From Haliclystus octoradiatus (lineage: Eukaryota; Cnidaria; Staurozoa; Stauromedusae; Haliclystidae), in the NCBI GenBank assembly GCA_916610825.1, contig OU744448.1, positions 18,475,936 to 18,539,935 on the forward strand: DNA of 64,000 nt, read 5' to 3'. Position numbers and translations under genes: made by a program. The notes under the pieces were generated by a model, which was not told the DNA's origin, searched no databases, and saw only the letters and a program-made list of their open reading frames with translations. This document shows positions 23,126-34,236 of this stretch, piece by piece. The first letter of the stretch is position 1; each line of letters opens with the position of its first letter.

Positions 23126-24415
23126 TGCCTAGATCTTCTGTTAGCTTCTATCTGAGAGATTGCATGTACTCTGAATGAAATCTTATGGTAATCTAAAAAC
23201 AGATCCAAGATATGTGGATTCTGGATTGAGATTCAGATCAACAAAGACCTGAATGATCCAGGCTGAATCTGTAAGCTATATTAATGTTGAGGGTTGACTA
23301 CATTGATGATAACAATATATCATCATCTAAGTGCTGTATACCCATCTCAGCCTAAATTAATATTCTACATAATAGCTAGGCCTAATATATTATTGGACGG
23401 AATTAGTTTACTCAAGTTTATTCTAATGTAGATTATGTTTTTATTTTAGGCTATTGGCTTCATTGCTGCCCAAGGTAACTTGATGGTCCAATGTAACATA
23501 TTTAGGCCTATTGCAATCATCATTAGCATTGCAGAACCATTGAGCAAAATATTGAAGAGCATGCAACAGTTATATAGGACCCTCGTAATTGCCCAATGTA
23601 TGCCTTTAGTCAGTTGTGTCATTTTTAAACTAGGATTATCAACAAAATGTTAGCAAAATATCCAAGCAGCTGACTGAACAAACCATTAAATAGGCAAACC
23701 CTGGAATATTATATGCTTTATCCAAATTAATCATCTTTCCGATGTTGTACATTGTTGTGACTTTATCATCTGTTCAATGGGCTTACTCAAAGGTCTGATG
23801 TTGATGCGTACACTAATGCAGCAGTCAGGGGTGACATCCCAACTTTATAATTAGGGTTGGTGCTAATGTGAGAAGGAGACAGAATAGAATATGACAATTG
23901 ACATCATTTAGAAATATATTATTGCATGAAAGCTCAAAATCATTAGATTTCTTTTTATAATTAATGAATATTGCACTACTTTGAAATTTGAAAACATTTG
24001 GAGCTCATGGTACATTGGCAGTTGCTTCGACATTTTTAAACTTTTACAGTAGATTTGTAAGTGCTTATACAGAAAATAAAGATAAACAACAAACATACAC
24101 ATACAGCATTTTAGAGATGAAATAGATCAAAATACTATTCCCTTGGTTGAAAGAGTAGATCACGACAGCTATCAATCATTCGTTTCAAAAACAAGGGAAT
24201 CACAAAAGTTTTGAAATCACTCTTAGTACTTTAGATCGCAACTACTTTGGTAATGCTGGTACAGTACCTCAGGTTATCCTCTTCCTGCATGTCTATGATG
24301 TTGTGTCATCAGAGATTCTGAATGTTTGCGAAGGAAGTTGGTGTAGTGAAGAACAGTCTGCTAGAAACGAGAAGAAAATATTGATAGTGTTGAGGCTGCA
24401 TTATTGTGTCCAGTA
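23126..24415. other. intergenic or intronic DNA with no recognised feature
   Basis: No conserved ORF, splice-bounded exon or clear repeat structure seen over this stretch. Confidence 0.45.
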
Positions 24416-24570
24416 TGTTGTGTTATATTATATTATGTAATTAGTTATGTATTAGTGCCCAGGCCCCATGGACCATATGCTTTTTAGCCATATGCTTTTT
24501 AGAAAATACAACATGGCGACCCTAACGTGATTTTTCTGTCTGCTTGAACTGAACATTATCACTTATAATT

Positions 24571-25839
24571 ATGGAGAGCATGTACTACAAGCCCCAAACC
24601 AGTGTGGACTGGCACTCCACAGATGCTATTTCAAAGTTTAGGATCTGGAGAAAGGAAGTTATGCAAATTTTGAATGGGCCACTTGCTGAGAAAAATGAGG
24701 CAATCAAAGTGAATCATGTATTTATTTGGGCTGGTGGTTATGCTGAGGAACTAGTTGATGCAAAGACAGTTGAGGATCCTACATTGAAACTAGACACGGC
24801 TGAACAAGTACTAGAAACACCACTGGAAGGATGCCTAACTCATTCCACTTCTTTCAGAGAAGCAAGGAAAGACTTCTTCAGACTTACTCAAAAACAAGGT
24901 GAGAATGCAACTGCCTATTATGCAAGACTACTGAAAGTTTTTAGACAAGCCCAATATCCGAGCGGATCTGACTTCTTAATAGTAGACAAGCTTATTGATG
25001 GATGTCTAAGCAAAGAATGTCAAAAGAAATTGAAGGCCTTAGACAAAGGGGTTGAAGGATCAAAAGTCTTAGATGTAATGAGGAAATTTGAAGCTGTAGA
25101 CACCACAATGACACACTATAATGACTCTAGCTCTACTGTCCATGCAGCTTATTCTCGTGATCCCACAAAACAATCGCAAAGATGTGGCTACAAGAATCAA
25201 CACCAGAAAGGTGACACTATCAAGAGGTGCCAGTGGTGTGGAAATAACTACCATGAAAGAAATGAATGTCCAGCCAGAGACGGAAACTGTCGCGAATGCG
25301 GTAAGCTAGGACACTACGCCCGTGCCTGCAGGTCCAAGCAGAGAGAAATCAAACATAGAAGCAAAGGAAGGAAAAGCAGACAAGTTGCTGTCGCACATGA
25401 GGATGAGTCAGATACACAGGACGAATCGGATGTTGATGTTGCTGTGGTGAATGTTAATGTGATAGAGGAGAAACGCGATGTTTATGCTAAGGTTGGAATC
25501 TTCCAGAAAGGAAAATACCGTCCCTATATTGTAGAGGGAAAAGTCGACACTGGGGCGCAACGAACAGTTGCACCTGTGTCAATGATGTCCCAGATGGGAA
25601 TTTACCCAAAAGACTTAACAGCAAGTACAAAAGTGTTAAGAGGAGTTGGCAAAGGAAAAGGGACAAACTTGGAGACCCAGGGATCCATTGTCCTTGATAT
25701 TATCATTAATGAAAAACATCTAAAAGCTAAATTCTACGTTGTCAAGCATGTGAAGGAAATTCTATTAAGCAAAAGGCTTTGCAAGAGAGCTGGATTAGTG
25801 TCCTTCTCAAAAGCGTGCTACGAGAAGTCAATTTATTAA
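24571..25839 (+). CDS. Ty3/gypsy gag-protease ORF
   Basis: 422 residues. Capsid-like N-terminal part, then two CCHC zinc knuckles: CQWCGNNYHERNEC (about residue 220) and CRECGKLGHYARAC (about 240), which bind the element RNA. An aspartic protease follows with the active site VDTGA near residue 325. The ORF ends 61 bases inside the start of the RT ORF, which lies in the -1 frame. I see no classical slippery heptamer in the overlap, so the shift may be decay and not programmed. Confidence 0.85.
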   Translation: MESMYYKPQTSVDWHSTDAISKFRIWRKEVMQILNGPLAEKNEAIKVNHVFIWAGGYAEELVDAKTVEDPTLKLDTAEQVLETPLEGCLTHSTSFREARKDFFRLTQKQGENATAYYARLLKVFRQAQYPSGSDFLIVDKLIDGCLSKECQKKLKALDKGVEGSKVLDVMRKFEAVDTTMTHYNDSSSTVHAAYSRDPTKQSQRCGYKNQHQKGDTIKRCQWCGNNYHERNECPARDGNCRECGKLGHYARACRSKQREIKHRSKGRKSRQVAVAHEDESDTQDESDVDVAVVNVNVIEEKRDVYAKVGIFQKGKYRPYIVEGKVDTGAQRTVAPVSMMSQMGIYPKDLTASTKVLRGVGKGKGTNLETQGSIVLDIIINEKHLKAKFYVVKHVKEILLSKRLCKRAGLVSFSKACYEKSIY

Positions 25840-27470
25840 ATTCGGTTCACATCACAACAGAAGATGAAGCTGACTATGTAGCGCTGGCGAAAAAATGGAG
25901 GAAGCATCTACCCCTTGGAAAGACGTCTGGTGATCCACTACAAGACCTGAAACAGATCTTCCTAAAAACATTTGACATAGGTGTTGGCCTATTCCAAGGT
26001 GATGTAAAATTAAAAGTTTCAGATGATGCAAAGCCTGTACAGCTCCCACCCAGAAGCTTCCCTATCAGTATTCACAAGGAACTCAAGGAACATCTGGATA
26101 AGATGGAAAGAGAGGGCATCACCAGAAAATGTCCCGAAACAACTGAGTGGGTGCATAACTTGGTCATTGTGAGAAAAGATGATGGCTGTCTTCGTACATG
26201 CCTGGATCAGAGGAATTTAAACAAGTACCTTGTACGGAATGTGCATCACACAGCAAGCTGTGAAGATGCATTGATGATATTCCAGGGTGGAAAGTTCTTC
26301 TCAACTCTTGATGCTAAGGCTGGATACTGGACGAAGAAGTTAAGCACAGACAGTCAACAGTTAACTGCTTTCAACACACCATTCCAGAAGTACTGTTTTT
26401 TGCGCCTACCCTTTGGCCTATCAGTGTCAAGCGAGGAGTTTTGCAAAGGGATAGACAGAGTCCAATCAGGCATTCCAGGAACCTTTCTGTCTGCTGATGA
26501 CGTCAAGATACAAGGAACAACCGAAGAACGTCATGATATCAATTTGCTCGAAACAGTGGACAAGGCACGAACAGCAGGCATCAAATTCAACCCAAACAAA
26601 TGCAGAATTAGGAAGAAAGCTATAGAATACTTTGGCAGAGTCATTTCACCGAATGGAGTAAAAGCGTGCCCAAAGAAAGTACAAGCCCTGGTAGACATGG
26701 AACCACCCAAGGACAAGCAAGAACTCCAGAGTCTACTAGGTTCACTCAATTTCATTGGAAGTTCAATCCCGAATCTTTCGAAGAAGATATTTCTGATGAA
26801 CAGCCTACTTAAAAAAGATGTGCAATTCAATTGGACTGTTGACATGCAGAAAGGCTTTGAAAGTCTGAAACATGTGCTCGCTAAACAAATAGAGCTAGCT
26901 CATTTTGACCCAGCAAGGGATGTAATTATTGAGACTGATGCATCACTAAAGGGCTTAGGAGCTGTTTTACTGCAAGATGAAAAACCAGTGAAGTTAGTCA
27001 GCAAGTCACTCACACCAGCAGAAACTAACTATGCAAACATCGAACGAGAGCTGTTAGCCGTATTATTTGCCTGTGAGAAATTACACACTTACACTTACGG
27101 AAGAAAGATTTTCATCAAGGCGGATCATAAACCCTTGGAGGAGATATTTAAAAAGCCTGTGAGCTTGGCCCCTGCTAGACTGAGAAGAATGTTGCTGAGA
27201 CTTACCCAATATGACGTGGATGTAAAGTATGTTGGCAAGGAGAATGTTCTCTTTGCCAACACTCTGTCACGGCTTATTACGTCAGGCAAGGATGAAGAAG
27301 TCTCTGGCTTAGAAGTTACCATTGCCCAAGTACTGAAATTCAACCAAAGCAAGCTTGAAATTCTGCAAGAGGAAACAAAATCGGATGCTGTCCTCAACCA
27401 ACTGAAGGAGAGAATCCTGACCGGTTGGCCTGACAGTCAGCAGGATCTAGAAGAATCACTGCGGCTCTAA
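25779..27470 (+). CDS. Ty3/gypsy reverse transcriptase-RNase H ORF
   Basis: 563 residues. RT blocks include LDQRNLNKYLV, FFSTLDAKAGYW (first catalytic Asp), LRLPFGLSVSSEEFC and SADDVKI (the xxDD catalytic pair, with Ser where many RTs have Tyr). The RNase H follows: IIETDASLKGLGAVL, NIERELLAVLFAC and KADHKPLE. It ends at an in-frame TAA (27,468); the homologous reading continues in the same frame into the integrase, so this is a nonsense change. Confidence 0.85.
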   Translation: MQESWISVLLKSVLREVNLLNSVHITTEDEADYVALAKKWRKHLPLGKTSGDPLQDLKQIFLKTFDIGVGLFQGDVKLKVSDDAKPVQLPPRSFPISIHKELKEHLDKMEREGITRKCPETTEWVHNLVIVRKDDGCLRTCLDQRNLNKYLVRNVHHTASCEDALMIFQGGKFFSTLDAKAGYWTKKLSTDSQQLTAFNTPFQKYCFLRLPFGLSVSSEEFCKGIDRVQSGIPGTFLSADDVKIQGTTEERHDINLLETVDKARTAGIKFNPNKCRIRKKAIEYFGRVISPNGVKACPKKVQALVDMEPPKDKQELQSLLGSLNFIGSSIPNLSKKIFLMNSLLKKDVQFNWTVDMQKGFESLKHVLAKQIELAHFDPARDVIIETDASLKGLGAVLLQDEKPVKLVSKSLTPAETNYANIERELLAVLFACEKLHTYTYGRKIFIKADHKPLEEIFKKPVSLAPARLRRMLLRLTQYDVDVKYVGKENVLFANTLSRLITSGKDEEVSGLEVTIAQVLKFNQSKLEILQEETKSDAVLNQLKERILTGWPDSQQDLEESLRL

Positions 27471-28425
27471 CGGAACACAAGAGATGAATTGACAGTCTTA
27501 GACGGGTTGATCATGTGTGGTAACAGGATTGTCGTTCCATCTGTACTCCGCCCAGAGACCCTGAAAAGGCTCCACATTGGACATCAAGGTATGACAGGTA
27601 CAATGCAGAGAGGAAGGCGAGCACTGTATTGGCCCAACATGAACAAAGTTATTCAAGATATGATCAGCAGGTGTGATGAGTGCCAAATTCATGGCAACAA
27701 GAAGCCGAGGCCACCCACAAGGCAGATATCTACAACTAGACCAATGCAACTACTGGCTTAATGGACGTTATGACCTTCAAACAACAGCGTGCTCTGGTCT
27801 GCATAGACTACTTCAGTGGCTTTGTGACATATGACGTTATCTCTGATCAGAAGTCTGAAGCTGTTTCCGAAGTGCTACTAAAGAATTTCCAGAAGTTTGG
27901 TCTCCCGGAAAGAGTCCTGTCTGATAATGGACCATGCTTCCACACATTTGAATTTGCTGAGTTCTGCAGGCAACTAGAGATCCGATACGACACATCAACT
28001 CCATACTACCATCAATCGAACGGAAGAGTGGAAAGGGCAATCGAGACAATGAAAGCTATTCTCAAGAAGAACAAGAAGTCAAAAGATATCACAAATGGAA
28101 TAATCAATTATCTGGACACACCAATCTACGACAACCTGCCAAGCCCTGCTGAACTATTCTAAACCGGAGAATTAACACTCAAATTGCCTTGGCATTCACA
28201 CCATCTATCCTGATAGAGGAAGAAAAAGAACTGTTGGCAAAGAGACGAGCGGCATATCTGCAAACTGCAAGACCCAAGCCAAGCTTTACCCCACACCAGC
28301 CGATCTACTACACTGAGGATAAGAGAGATAAGTGGAAACCTGGGTACATCCATTGCCAAGACCTTCACCCGGATTCTTATTTCCTCATGAATGAACAAAA
28401 CAGGCTCATTCGAAGAAACACTTGA
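27471..28425 (+). pseudogene. Ty3/gypsy integrase, in three broken pieces
   Basis: 27,471-27,761 holds the HHCC zinc domain (HIGHQGMTG... CDECQIHG). 27,761-28,162 holds the catalytic core: DYFSGF, LSDNGPCFHTFEF (second Asp) and SNGRVERAIETMK (Glu), a DDE integrase. 28,189-28,425 is the C-terminal end (PHQPIYY, KWKPGYI). Frameshifts near 27,759 and 28,160 separate the pieces. Integration activity is lost. Confidence 0.8.
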
Positions 28426-28828
28426 CGCTTGAAATATTTGACTATCCATAAGATAGCAATGTTTGAACATGTGACTATCAGCTTAAGAGGAGAGATGTTG
28501 TGTTCTTTATGTTATGTAACTAGTTATGTATTAGTTCCCAGGATTACTTTACTTTTATATACATGATAGAGAGGCTACTTTAAGTAGTATGAATATTTAA
28601 TATATACGAAATTGAGGCTACACTACTACATATGTCCACCCAACAAAGACGGAGTAAACAGGTTTATTATTAATATGGATATGATGTAGATATTAATTAT
28701 TTTAAAGAATGTTAAGTTTTTTTTGTAATCTTCGTATCAATAATAAATGATATCTGGATATTGATTTGAGCGAATCAAACGTCCTGATCTGGTGTGTACT
28801 GGGATGCTATTTCCTGTATCATTCGATG

Positions 28829-29143
28829 TTATTGCTGTGAATTATGAGGACTAGTAGTCGATGTCTCTATAACTGATTCAAGACAATCAATTGCAGCTGT
28901 AACTGATTTGTTACCACGCTTGATTGTAAATACTTTTGGTGTACGGTGTAATACCTCATATGGACCAGTATACGGTGCTTCAAGTGGTCGTTTAGGTCTA
29001 TCAGCTTCAAGGTATGGTGGTATGTATTCATTAACTTGTTGTAATCCAGGTGGTATAAATTTTACGTCTTTGAAATGTTCTTGTAATTTAAAGAGAAGAT
29101 TGTGTGGTGATAATAGCTTTTTATCTTCAATGCATATATACAA
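28829..29143 (-). pseudogene. gypsy integrase C-terminal end
   Basis: The minus-strand ORF contains KFIPPGLQQVNEY, APYTGPYEVLHRTPKVFTI and AAIDCLE, the post-core 'GPY/F' integrase tail of gypsy elements. The core domain upstream (29,150-29,400) is not readable as an intact ORF. Confidence 0.75.
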
Positions 29144-29402
29144 GAAATAACTGGTTTCATGCCTGTAATTAATTCATGTTGTGATATGCCTGTAGAATCC
29201 GGCCAAATACGAAGAGCAAGTAAAGTTTGTGGATGATATGACGTAGTTCATATCTTAAGATATCCAATATTCTTTGCAATTTCTGCCATTAATTCATTTG
29301 TGAATTTAGAGCCACAATCACTAATTACATACAAAGGAGCTGAATATTGTGACATCCATTCTGTAACAAATGTTTCTGCAACTACAGGAGCGGTTTGATC
29401 TA

Positions 29403-30003
29403 CTATAGGTATAACTTCAACCCAACGCGTAAAACGTTGCTTTCACCAGGTAGATGAATAATGTCAGTAACAAATTCTGAAAAAAAATTTATGTGTCGCT
29501 CCTGACAAGGAGAGCGAGTTGAATTGCATTTTGATTTCCAATGTGCTGAAATTGGTTTATGATCTGTGAAGATTGTTAAATGAGTGTTTTCAATAATAGG
29601 ACGAAAGCGTTGAACGGCAAAAAAAAGCAAGCAATTCACGATCAAAAGTTGATGTTCAGCGGAAGTTAGTTTTCGGGAAAAGAATGAAAGAGGGGCTGTT
29701 TGGTCATTCCCCTGCAAAAAAAAGTTCAGGAGTTAAATGAACGTTAAATGGCTCCAATTTTCATGAACTCCTGAAATGTTTGCAGAGGTTGTGTTCATGT
29801 AAAACGGCACTGATCGCATAATTTGAAGCATCGGTTGTAATTGAAAATGATGAAATTGCAGGATTTGAATGCGCCAAAGTAACTGCATTGTTTACTGCTT
29901 GCTTAAGAGAATCAAACACAGATTGATGGGTTGAGTCCCATATGTAAGCAGATGGAGCAGGATGAGAGCGCACAGGTTGAGTAAAATTTAGCCGAAGTTT
30001 CAA
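29403..30003 (-). pseudogene. gypsy RNase H fragments
   Basis: Two minus-strand ORFs. 29,761-30,003 has FSITTDASNYAISAVL; 29,403-29,717 has LSFFSRKLTSAEH, LTIFTDHKPI and INFFSEFVTDIIHLPGESN. Together they make the RNase H of a gypsy pol, split by frameshifts near 29,720-29,760. Confidence 0.75.
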
Positions 30004-30830
30004 AGGATTAATAACTTCGGCGTAATGAGAAATGGATTTTCAATAAAAACTAAATATACCAAGAGCACGACGAATTGCAGAATAATCCGTGGGAGTGGGC
30101 AGATTGAGTAAATCGCTTTAATTTTTTGGTTTTGGGGAAAGTCCTTCAGATGAAACACGATATCCTCAAAAATCCACATGTTGAGAAAATTCTCACTTGT
30201 CAAGATTTAATCTTGAGCCGTATTCATACAATCGTTTTAAAGTTTGTTTGAGGTGAGTATCGTGTTCCTCTTGAGTGCTGCCAAATATCAAAATATCGCA
30301 TATGTATGAAAAACAAGTAATATTATGTAAAACTTTATTTATTAATTCTGTTTAAAACTTGCACCCGAATTTCTAAGACCAAATGGCGTACAAACATATG
30401 CAAATGATCTGAAGGATGTGGTAATGGTAGTTTTATCGACGTCATCAGGATGAATGGGTATTCGGTGGTAGGCTTTTGCTAGATCAAAACGAGAAAATAT
30501 TTTTGAGCTGTACGCCTACAATTTGCTTTGAAAATATTGATTATTTGGTAAAGGGTAATTATCAGGTTTTGTTTTGCGTTTTACTGCTTGATAATCACCA
30601 ACAAGATGAAAGGTTTCTGGCTCCAGTTTATGAACAGGATGTAATGGACTCGCCCATGGCGAATCTGAGGGTCTGATAATACCTGCATCTAATAATTTAT
30701 TAAAGTCACTGTTTGCTACAGCCAGTTTTTGAAGGTGTAAGCGTCGCGGTTGACAATAAACAGGCTCTCCGGTAGTCTCTATTTGATGAGTGTGAAGTTG
30801 CTGAAAGTTTAAAAGGTGTAAATAAAGTAG
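30004..30830 (-). pseudogene. gypsy reverse transcriptase remnant with broken catalytic motif
   Basis: Minus-strand reading shows FSRFDLAKAYHRIPIHPDD (about 30,430-30,500), then FAYVCTPFGLRNSGASF. Further on comes SYICDILIFGS at about 30,285-30,310. Here Cys stands where the first Asp of the YxDD motif belongs, so the polymerase could not work. Several stops interrupt the frame. Confidence 0.7.
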
Positions 30831-31189
30831 TTTATTGAGATATTATATTGCGCCTATTATTTGATAAAGAAGATGGAAAAACTAATTTTGCGGAATCGAT
30901 AGAAATTGATCTAATTGAAAGAGGAGCACTAATAGATGTCTCCCAATCAGTTATATGTCAAGTTGAAAAATCAATTGAAAGAGAATGATGTGTTAAAAAT
31001 CGATTCCTAATATTGGCTGTTTTTTACATTGGCGATTATAAATGAATGTGTAATATTCCGTGACAAGCATGGCAAATGAATAGTTGACGAAAATTCACCA
31101 GCAACTTCAATCGGCTTACCTGACGAAACATAAAGGCGTATAGAACTGGATGAAATTGAAATTCGGTATTTTTGATAAAAGACGTAGGG

Positions 31190-31612
31190 ATTAATGAAAA
31201 AGCGGAACCAGAATCAATTAGAAATTCTGTTGTCGGTAAAAATGAAATTTTAGCATGTACATAAAAAAATTGGCCACATTGGATTGCTTGAGAGCCAATG
31301 TGGCATACTAGTTTTCCTGGTTAGGCAATTGTGAAACGTTAGATTCTAGCGTGTCAAAACAAGAAGATGATATGTTAATGCTTGGAATAGGAACAGTGTT
31401 AGAACTATTAAAGCTGTAAGATTGACCTGCTTGAGTTTGAACTGTAGGGTGTGTACCAAACCGATTGGAGGGTGAGGGCTTAAAACCGGGCCATGGACAC
31501 CAGGAGGTACAACTGCGAGCCAGTTGACCATGAAACAAATGAGACCTACAAATAGCTGGATTTTGCCCAGGGCGGTAACTACTGATGGTAACATATTGAT
31601 CGTTTGTACTCT
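31190..31612 (-). pseudogene. gypsy gag C-terminal zinc finger and protease remnant
   Basis: Minus strand: a Cys/His cluster CRSHLFHGQLARSCTSWC at about 31,500-31,560, then the protease active-site block TEFLIDSGSAFSLIPTSF at about 31,190-31,235. Gag upstream is cut off by the TIR element at 31,613. Confidence 0.65.
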
Positions 31613-32680
31613 TAGCCTGCGCGCAGACCCAAATCTTTTTCGATGATCAGTAGGGTCTGCGCAATATTGACAGAAAGCTTGCGCTGGGCGGAAATTGGAG
31701 GGAGTGGCTGGAACGTCATTATACTTTAACTTCTGCTGTTCAGCGTTGTTCAACAGACGGCATCACAAACAGCGTTTCTGCAAGTCCGTTTTTCGTAAAT
31801 AACAAAACTGTTCACAATCAAAATTGACACTTATTATTTACGAAATAAAATGAGTGTATTCATAACCACGTTTAAATGATTAATACTAACTTAATACAAC
31901 GTATTATTTCTTTTCAATATGGAGTGATCTAAGTTGTCCAATGTTGTTGTAAGACAGAAATTAATGCATTTTATTTTGACAAAGAAACTTGGAAATTGAC
32001 ATCGGTATTAGATGATGAGAATTAGTCTTTTGCCTTTCGTAAAGAAATATTTTTGTAATCCATTGCCTTGGCACAGCGAAATAGATCCAGAGATTATATT
32101 GTTCCATATCTAATAACATGATTTGTTCTTTCGATATTACCCATGACAAATTGGCTTTTACGACGAACACAAACACAATCCAAATGAATTTCGGTATGTT
32201 GAAATCAAGTCTTTGTTGGCCGTTGCTGCATGTAAAATAGCATGTATCCGTCCTCTGTGAAAGGCAAATTAACAATAAATTGTTTTTGTCAATACACTAT
32301 GTTCACTTTACTACAAATAAAATTACAAAATGTCTGTATTGAATAAGAAAGTCTGAGGTCTCCCTCGTACAAAACTGAAACGAACACACATGCAAGATGA
32401 TTTTATCGAAGAAGAACAACGTTTTACTATTTGGCTTGCGTGAGCTGCTTAGGCATGCTTGAAAAGAAATGCATTCAAAACTTATATTTATAAACCAATC
32501 ATGTTCTGGTTCTAGTTTTGGAGAACTTCCTAGCGATTGGCTGGCTGATGAACAATAGACAAACAATAGATTTCTCACGTTTCAGCCACTCCCCTTAATT
32601 CAGTCCAGAGCAAGCTTTCTGTCGATATTACGCTGACCCTACTGATCATCAAGAAAATATTTGGGCCTGTGAGCAGGCTA
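31613..32680. mobile_element. 1.07-kb TIR element (possibly Mutator-like) inside the gypsy gag
   Basis: Begins TAGCCTGCGCGCAGACCC and ends with the inverse (GGGCCTGTGAGCAGGCTA). The inverted similarity runs about 110 bases inward (GAGTGGCTGGAACGT against GAGTGGCTGAAACGT). Flanks are TTGTACTCT (31,604-31,612) and TTGTACGCT (32,681-32,689), a 9-bp target duplication with one mismatch. Long inverted ends and a 9-bp duplication suit Mutator-like elements, but no transposase is present, so the superfamily is uncertain. Confidence 0.75.
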
Positions 32681-32689
32681 TTGTACGCT

Positions 32690-33254
32690 GGGCTGAGTCA
32701 GAAAAAAGAGTATTCTTTTGAGCTGAAGTCACACTACAAAATTCTGAATGATCTATATTACAATGTATGTGGGTGTCACTATCAAGAGCATTTACATGAC
32801 TAAATGGCAAAGCGGTATTACATACAGTATCCGCTATTGGTAAAAACTGTTCACTCAATAGGCTAGAGTGACCAATTAATAGAGATCGAATGTTTGTTGG
32901 TAAATCTTGTAAATTTAATCGGTGATGAACTAACTAGGTATCAGTTGGGTTTATGCCACAATCGGATAATGATTGTTTAATCTTCAGTGCACATATTGAT
33001 AGTTTGAGACCATTGATGGAAATTGCCCCGAGGGCATCATTTAAACTTTCCGAGAAAGCAAAATCTTGATTTCCATGAAGATCGAAGAGACATTCCAATT
33101 GTTGAAACCATACTAGAATATCTAAACAAAGGGATACTGGAGCTTTGAAAACTGCAGTTTTGGCAGTAGCATTGACTGTTGAATCCACTTCTGGGTTACC
33201 ATTTGTCGAGGTCGCATTATTGTGTTCAGTAGACATCATAACCAGATAATTCAA
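32690..33254 (-). pseudogene. gypsy gag N-terminal remnant
   Basis: The minus-strand ORF from 33,254 contains APVSLCLDILVWFQQLECLF, the WF-x-x-(L/V)-E block typical of these gag proteins. A second ORF piece lies at 32,649-32,858. Stops and the inserted TIR element break it. Confidence 0.6.
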
Positions 33255-33434
33255 TGATTGTAAGGTTAAATGTGTATTCTTGTTGTAATGAAAATAGATC
33301 TACAAATTACTTTACTTTTATATACATAGACTTAACTTACGAGGTACCAATGTTTAATATATACGAAATTGAGGCTACGCTACTACAATACACAGAATCA
33401 TCACTGTTTGATTTTACAATTTTGTGACTTACAG

Positions 33435-33575
33435 AGTCTTGCATGAGACCATGCCCACGCATAGCATCTCCACAATGTGCTAGTAATGGCATCACATACA
33501 CCAGTCCATGCCTGTTGAGCATCACAATGTGCAGAAGCAGAGGAAATATTAAGCTTGTCTACCCAGGAGAATGCC
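33435..33575 (+). CDS. single Kazal-domain exon, first Kazal exon of the gene in view
   Basis: Acceptor TGACTTACAG| at 33,434 and donor ATGCC|GTAAGT at 33,576; 141 bp, phase 1-1. It translates to one complete Kazal domain with six Cys (CMRPCPRIASPQC... GITYTSPC... GEC). The second residue after the second Cys, the usual P1 site, is Arg, which suggests a trypsin-type target. Same length and phase as the K2 exons downstream. The minus-strand gypsy element ends only 47 bases upstream. Confidence 0.85.
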
Positions 33576-34236
33576 GTAAGTTATATATTTGTATTTCGTA
33601 ATTTGTATTTGTCAATTTAAAATATTGCTCGAAAGGCAAGGTACATACAGCTACAGATACATAATTTTTATCATAGAGTTGATGATATCTCTTTCTCTTG
33701 CATTCCCTACAGACAACATCATATCAAATAATTATGAGGTTGATTTGGTAGATTGTACAATGTTCATTATACCCATATATATTTAGATGCATTGTCCAAC
33801 ACATAGTTTTGGTTGTTGACTTCTGTTTTGAACATATAATACCCCGTACACATAGGCCGCACAGGGGCACAGCTGTAATCTATCTATTCGTTTTTTGTAA
33901 TGCAGTGACCATGACTTATAATTTAGGCTACTACAAACTCAAAAATATGACCTAGAATGCCACAATATGTAATCATTTAGTAGTGAACATATTGATCCGC
34001 ATTTAATAAAAGCGCATTGAGATAGGACACTTTATTCAAATAACAACGTTTTTAGGCTAGTAAACAGCTTTACAATCAGACTCTTCATAAGATCTGTTAC
34101 AGGTATTGATGTAGTGATTGATAAGAAGAAAATAACTTTTCTTTGATCTTTATTGACAGAAATGATTTCATTAGAATAAGTTTGTAGATATATCAAATCT
34201 GCAAGAATTTATAATTATATTTGTCAACCCATTTAG
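33576..34236 (+). other. intron between the first Kazal exon and the C8-like exon
   Basis: Bounded by GTAAGT and CATTTAG. No repeat or further exon recognised. Confidence 0.6.

Larger units (their letters stand above)
24416..28542 (+). mobile_element. Ty3/gypsy LTR retrotransposon, decayed
   Basis: 5' LTR remnant 24,416-24,513 (starts TGTTGTGTTATATT, ends ACAACA), followed at once by a primer-binding-like TGGCGACCCTAACG. The internal region has gag-protease, RT-RNase H and integrase in the order PR-RT-RH-IN that defines Ty3/gypsy. A purine tract AAGAGGAGAGA (28,485-28,495) precedes a 3' LTR start (TGTTGTGTT) at 28,496, which stops after about 47 bases where a second element begins. The ORFs are broken in several places, so it cannot move on its own. 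Confidence 0.85.
28543..33387 (-). mobile_element. second Ty3/gypsy element (minus strand), heavily decayed
   Basis: Short terminal direct repeats at 28,543-28,630 and 33,306-33,387 share ATTACTTTACTTTTATATAC and an outer GAGGCTACRCTACTACA. On the minus strand they start TGTAGTAG, as an LTR would. Between them, read on the minus strand, come gag, protease, RT, RNase H and the integrase end in gypsy order. It abuts the truncated 3' LTR of the plus-strand gypsy element. A separate 1.07-kb TIR element is inserted in its gag. Confidence 0.75.

Noticed and set aside
31961..32578. Minus-strand ORFs inside the TIR element as a transposase
   Set aside because: Two short ORFs (about 90-104 codons) with no DDE or zinc motifs and phenylalanine/isoleucine-rich text; looks like chance.
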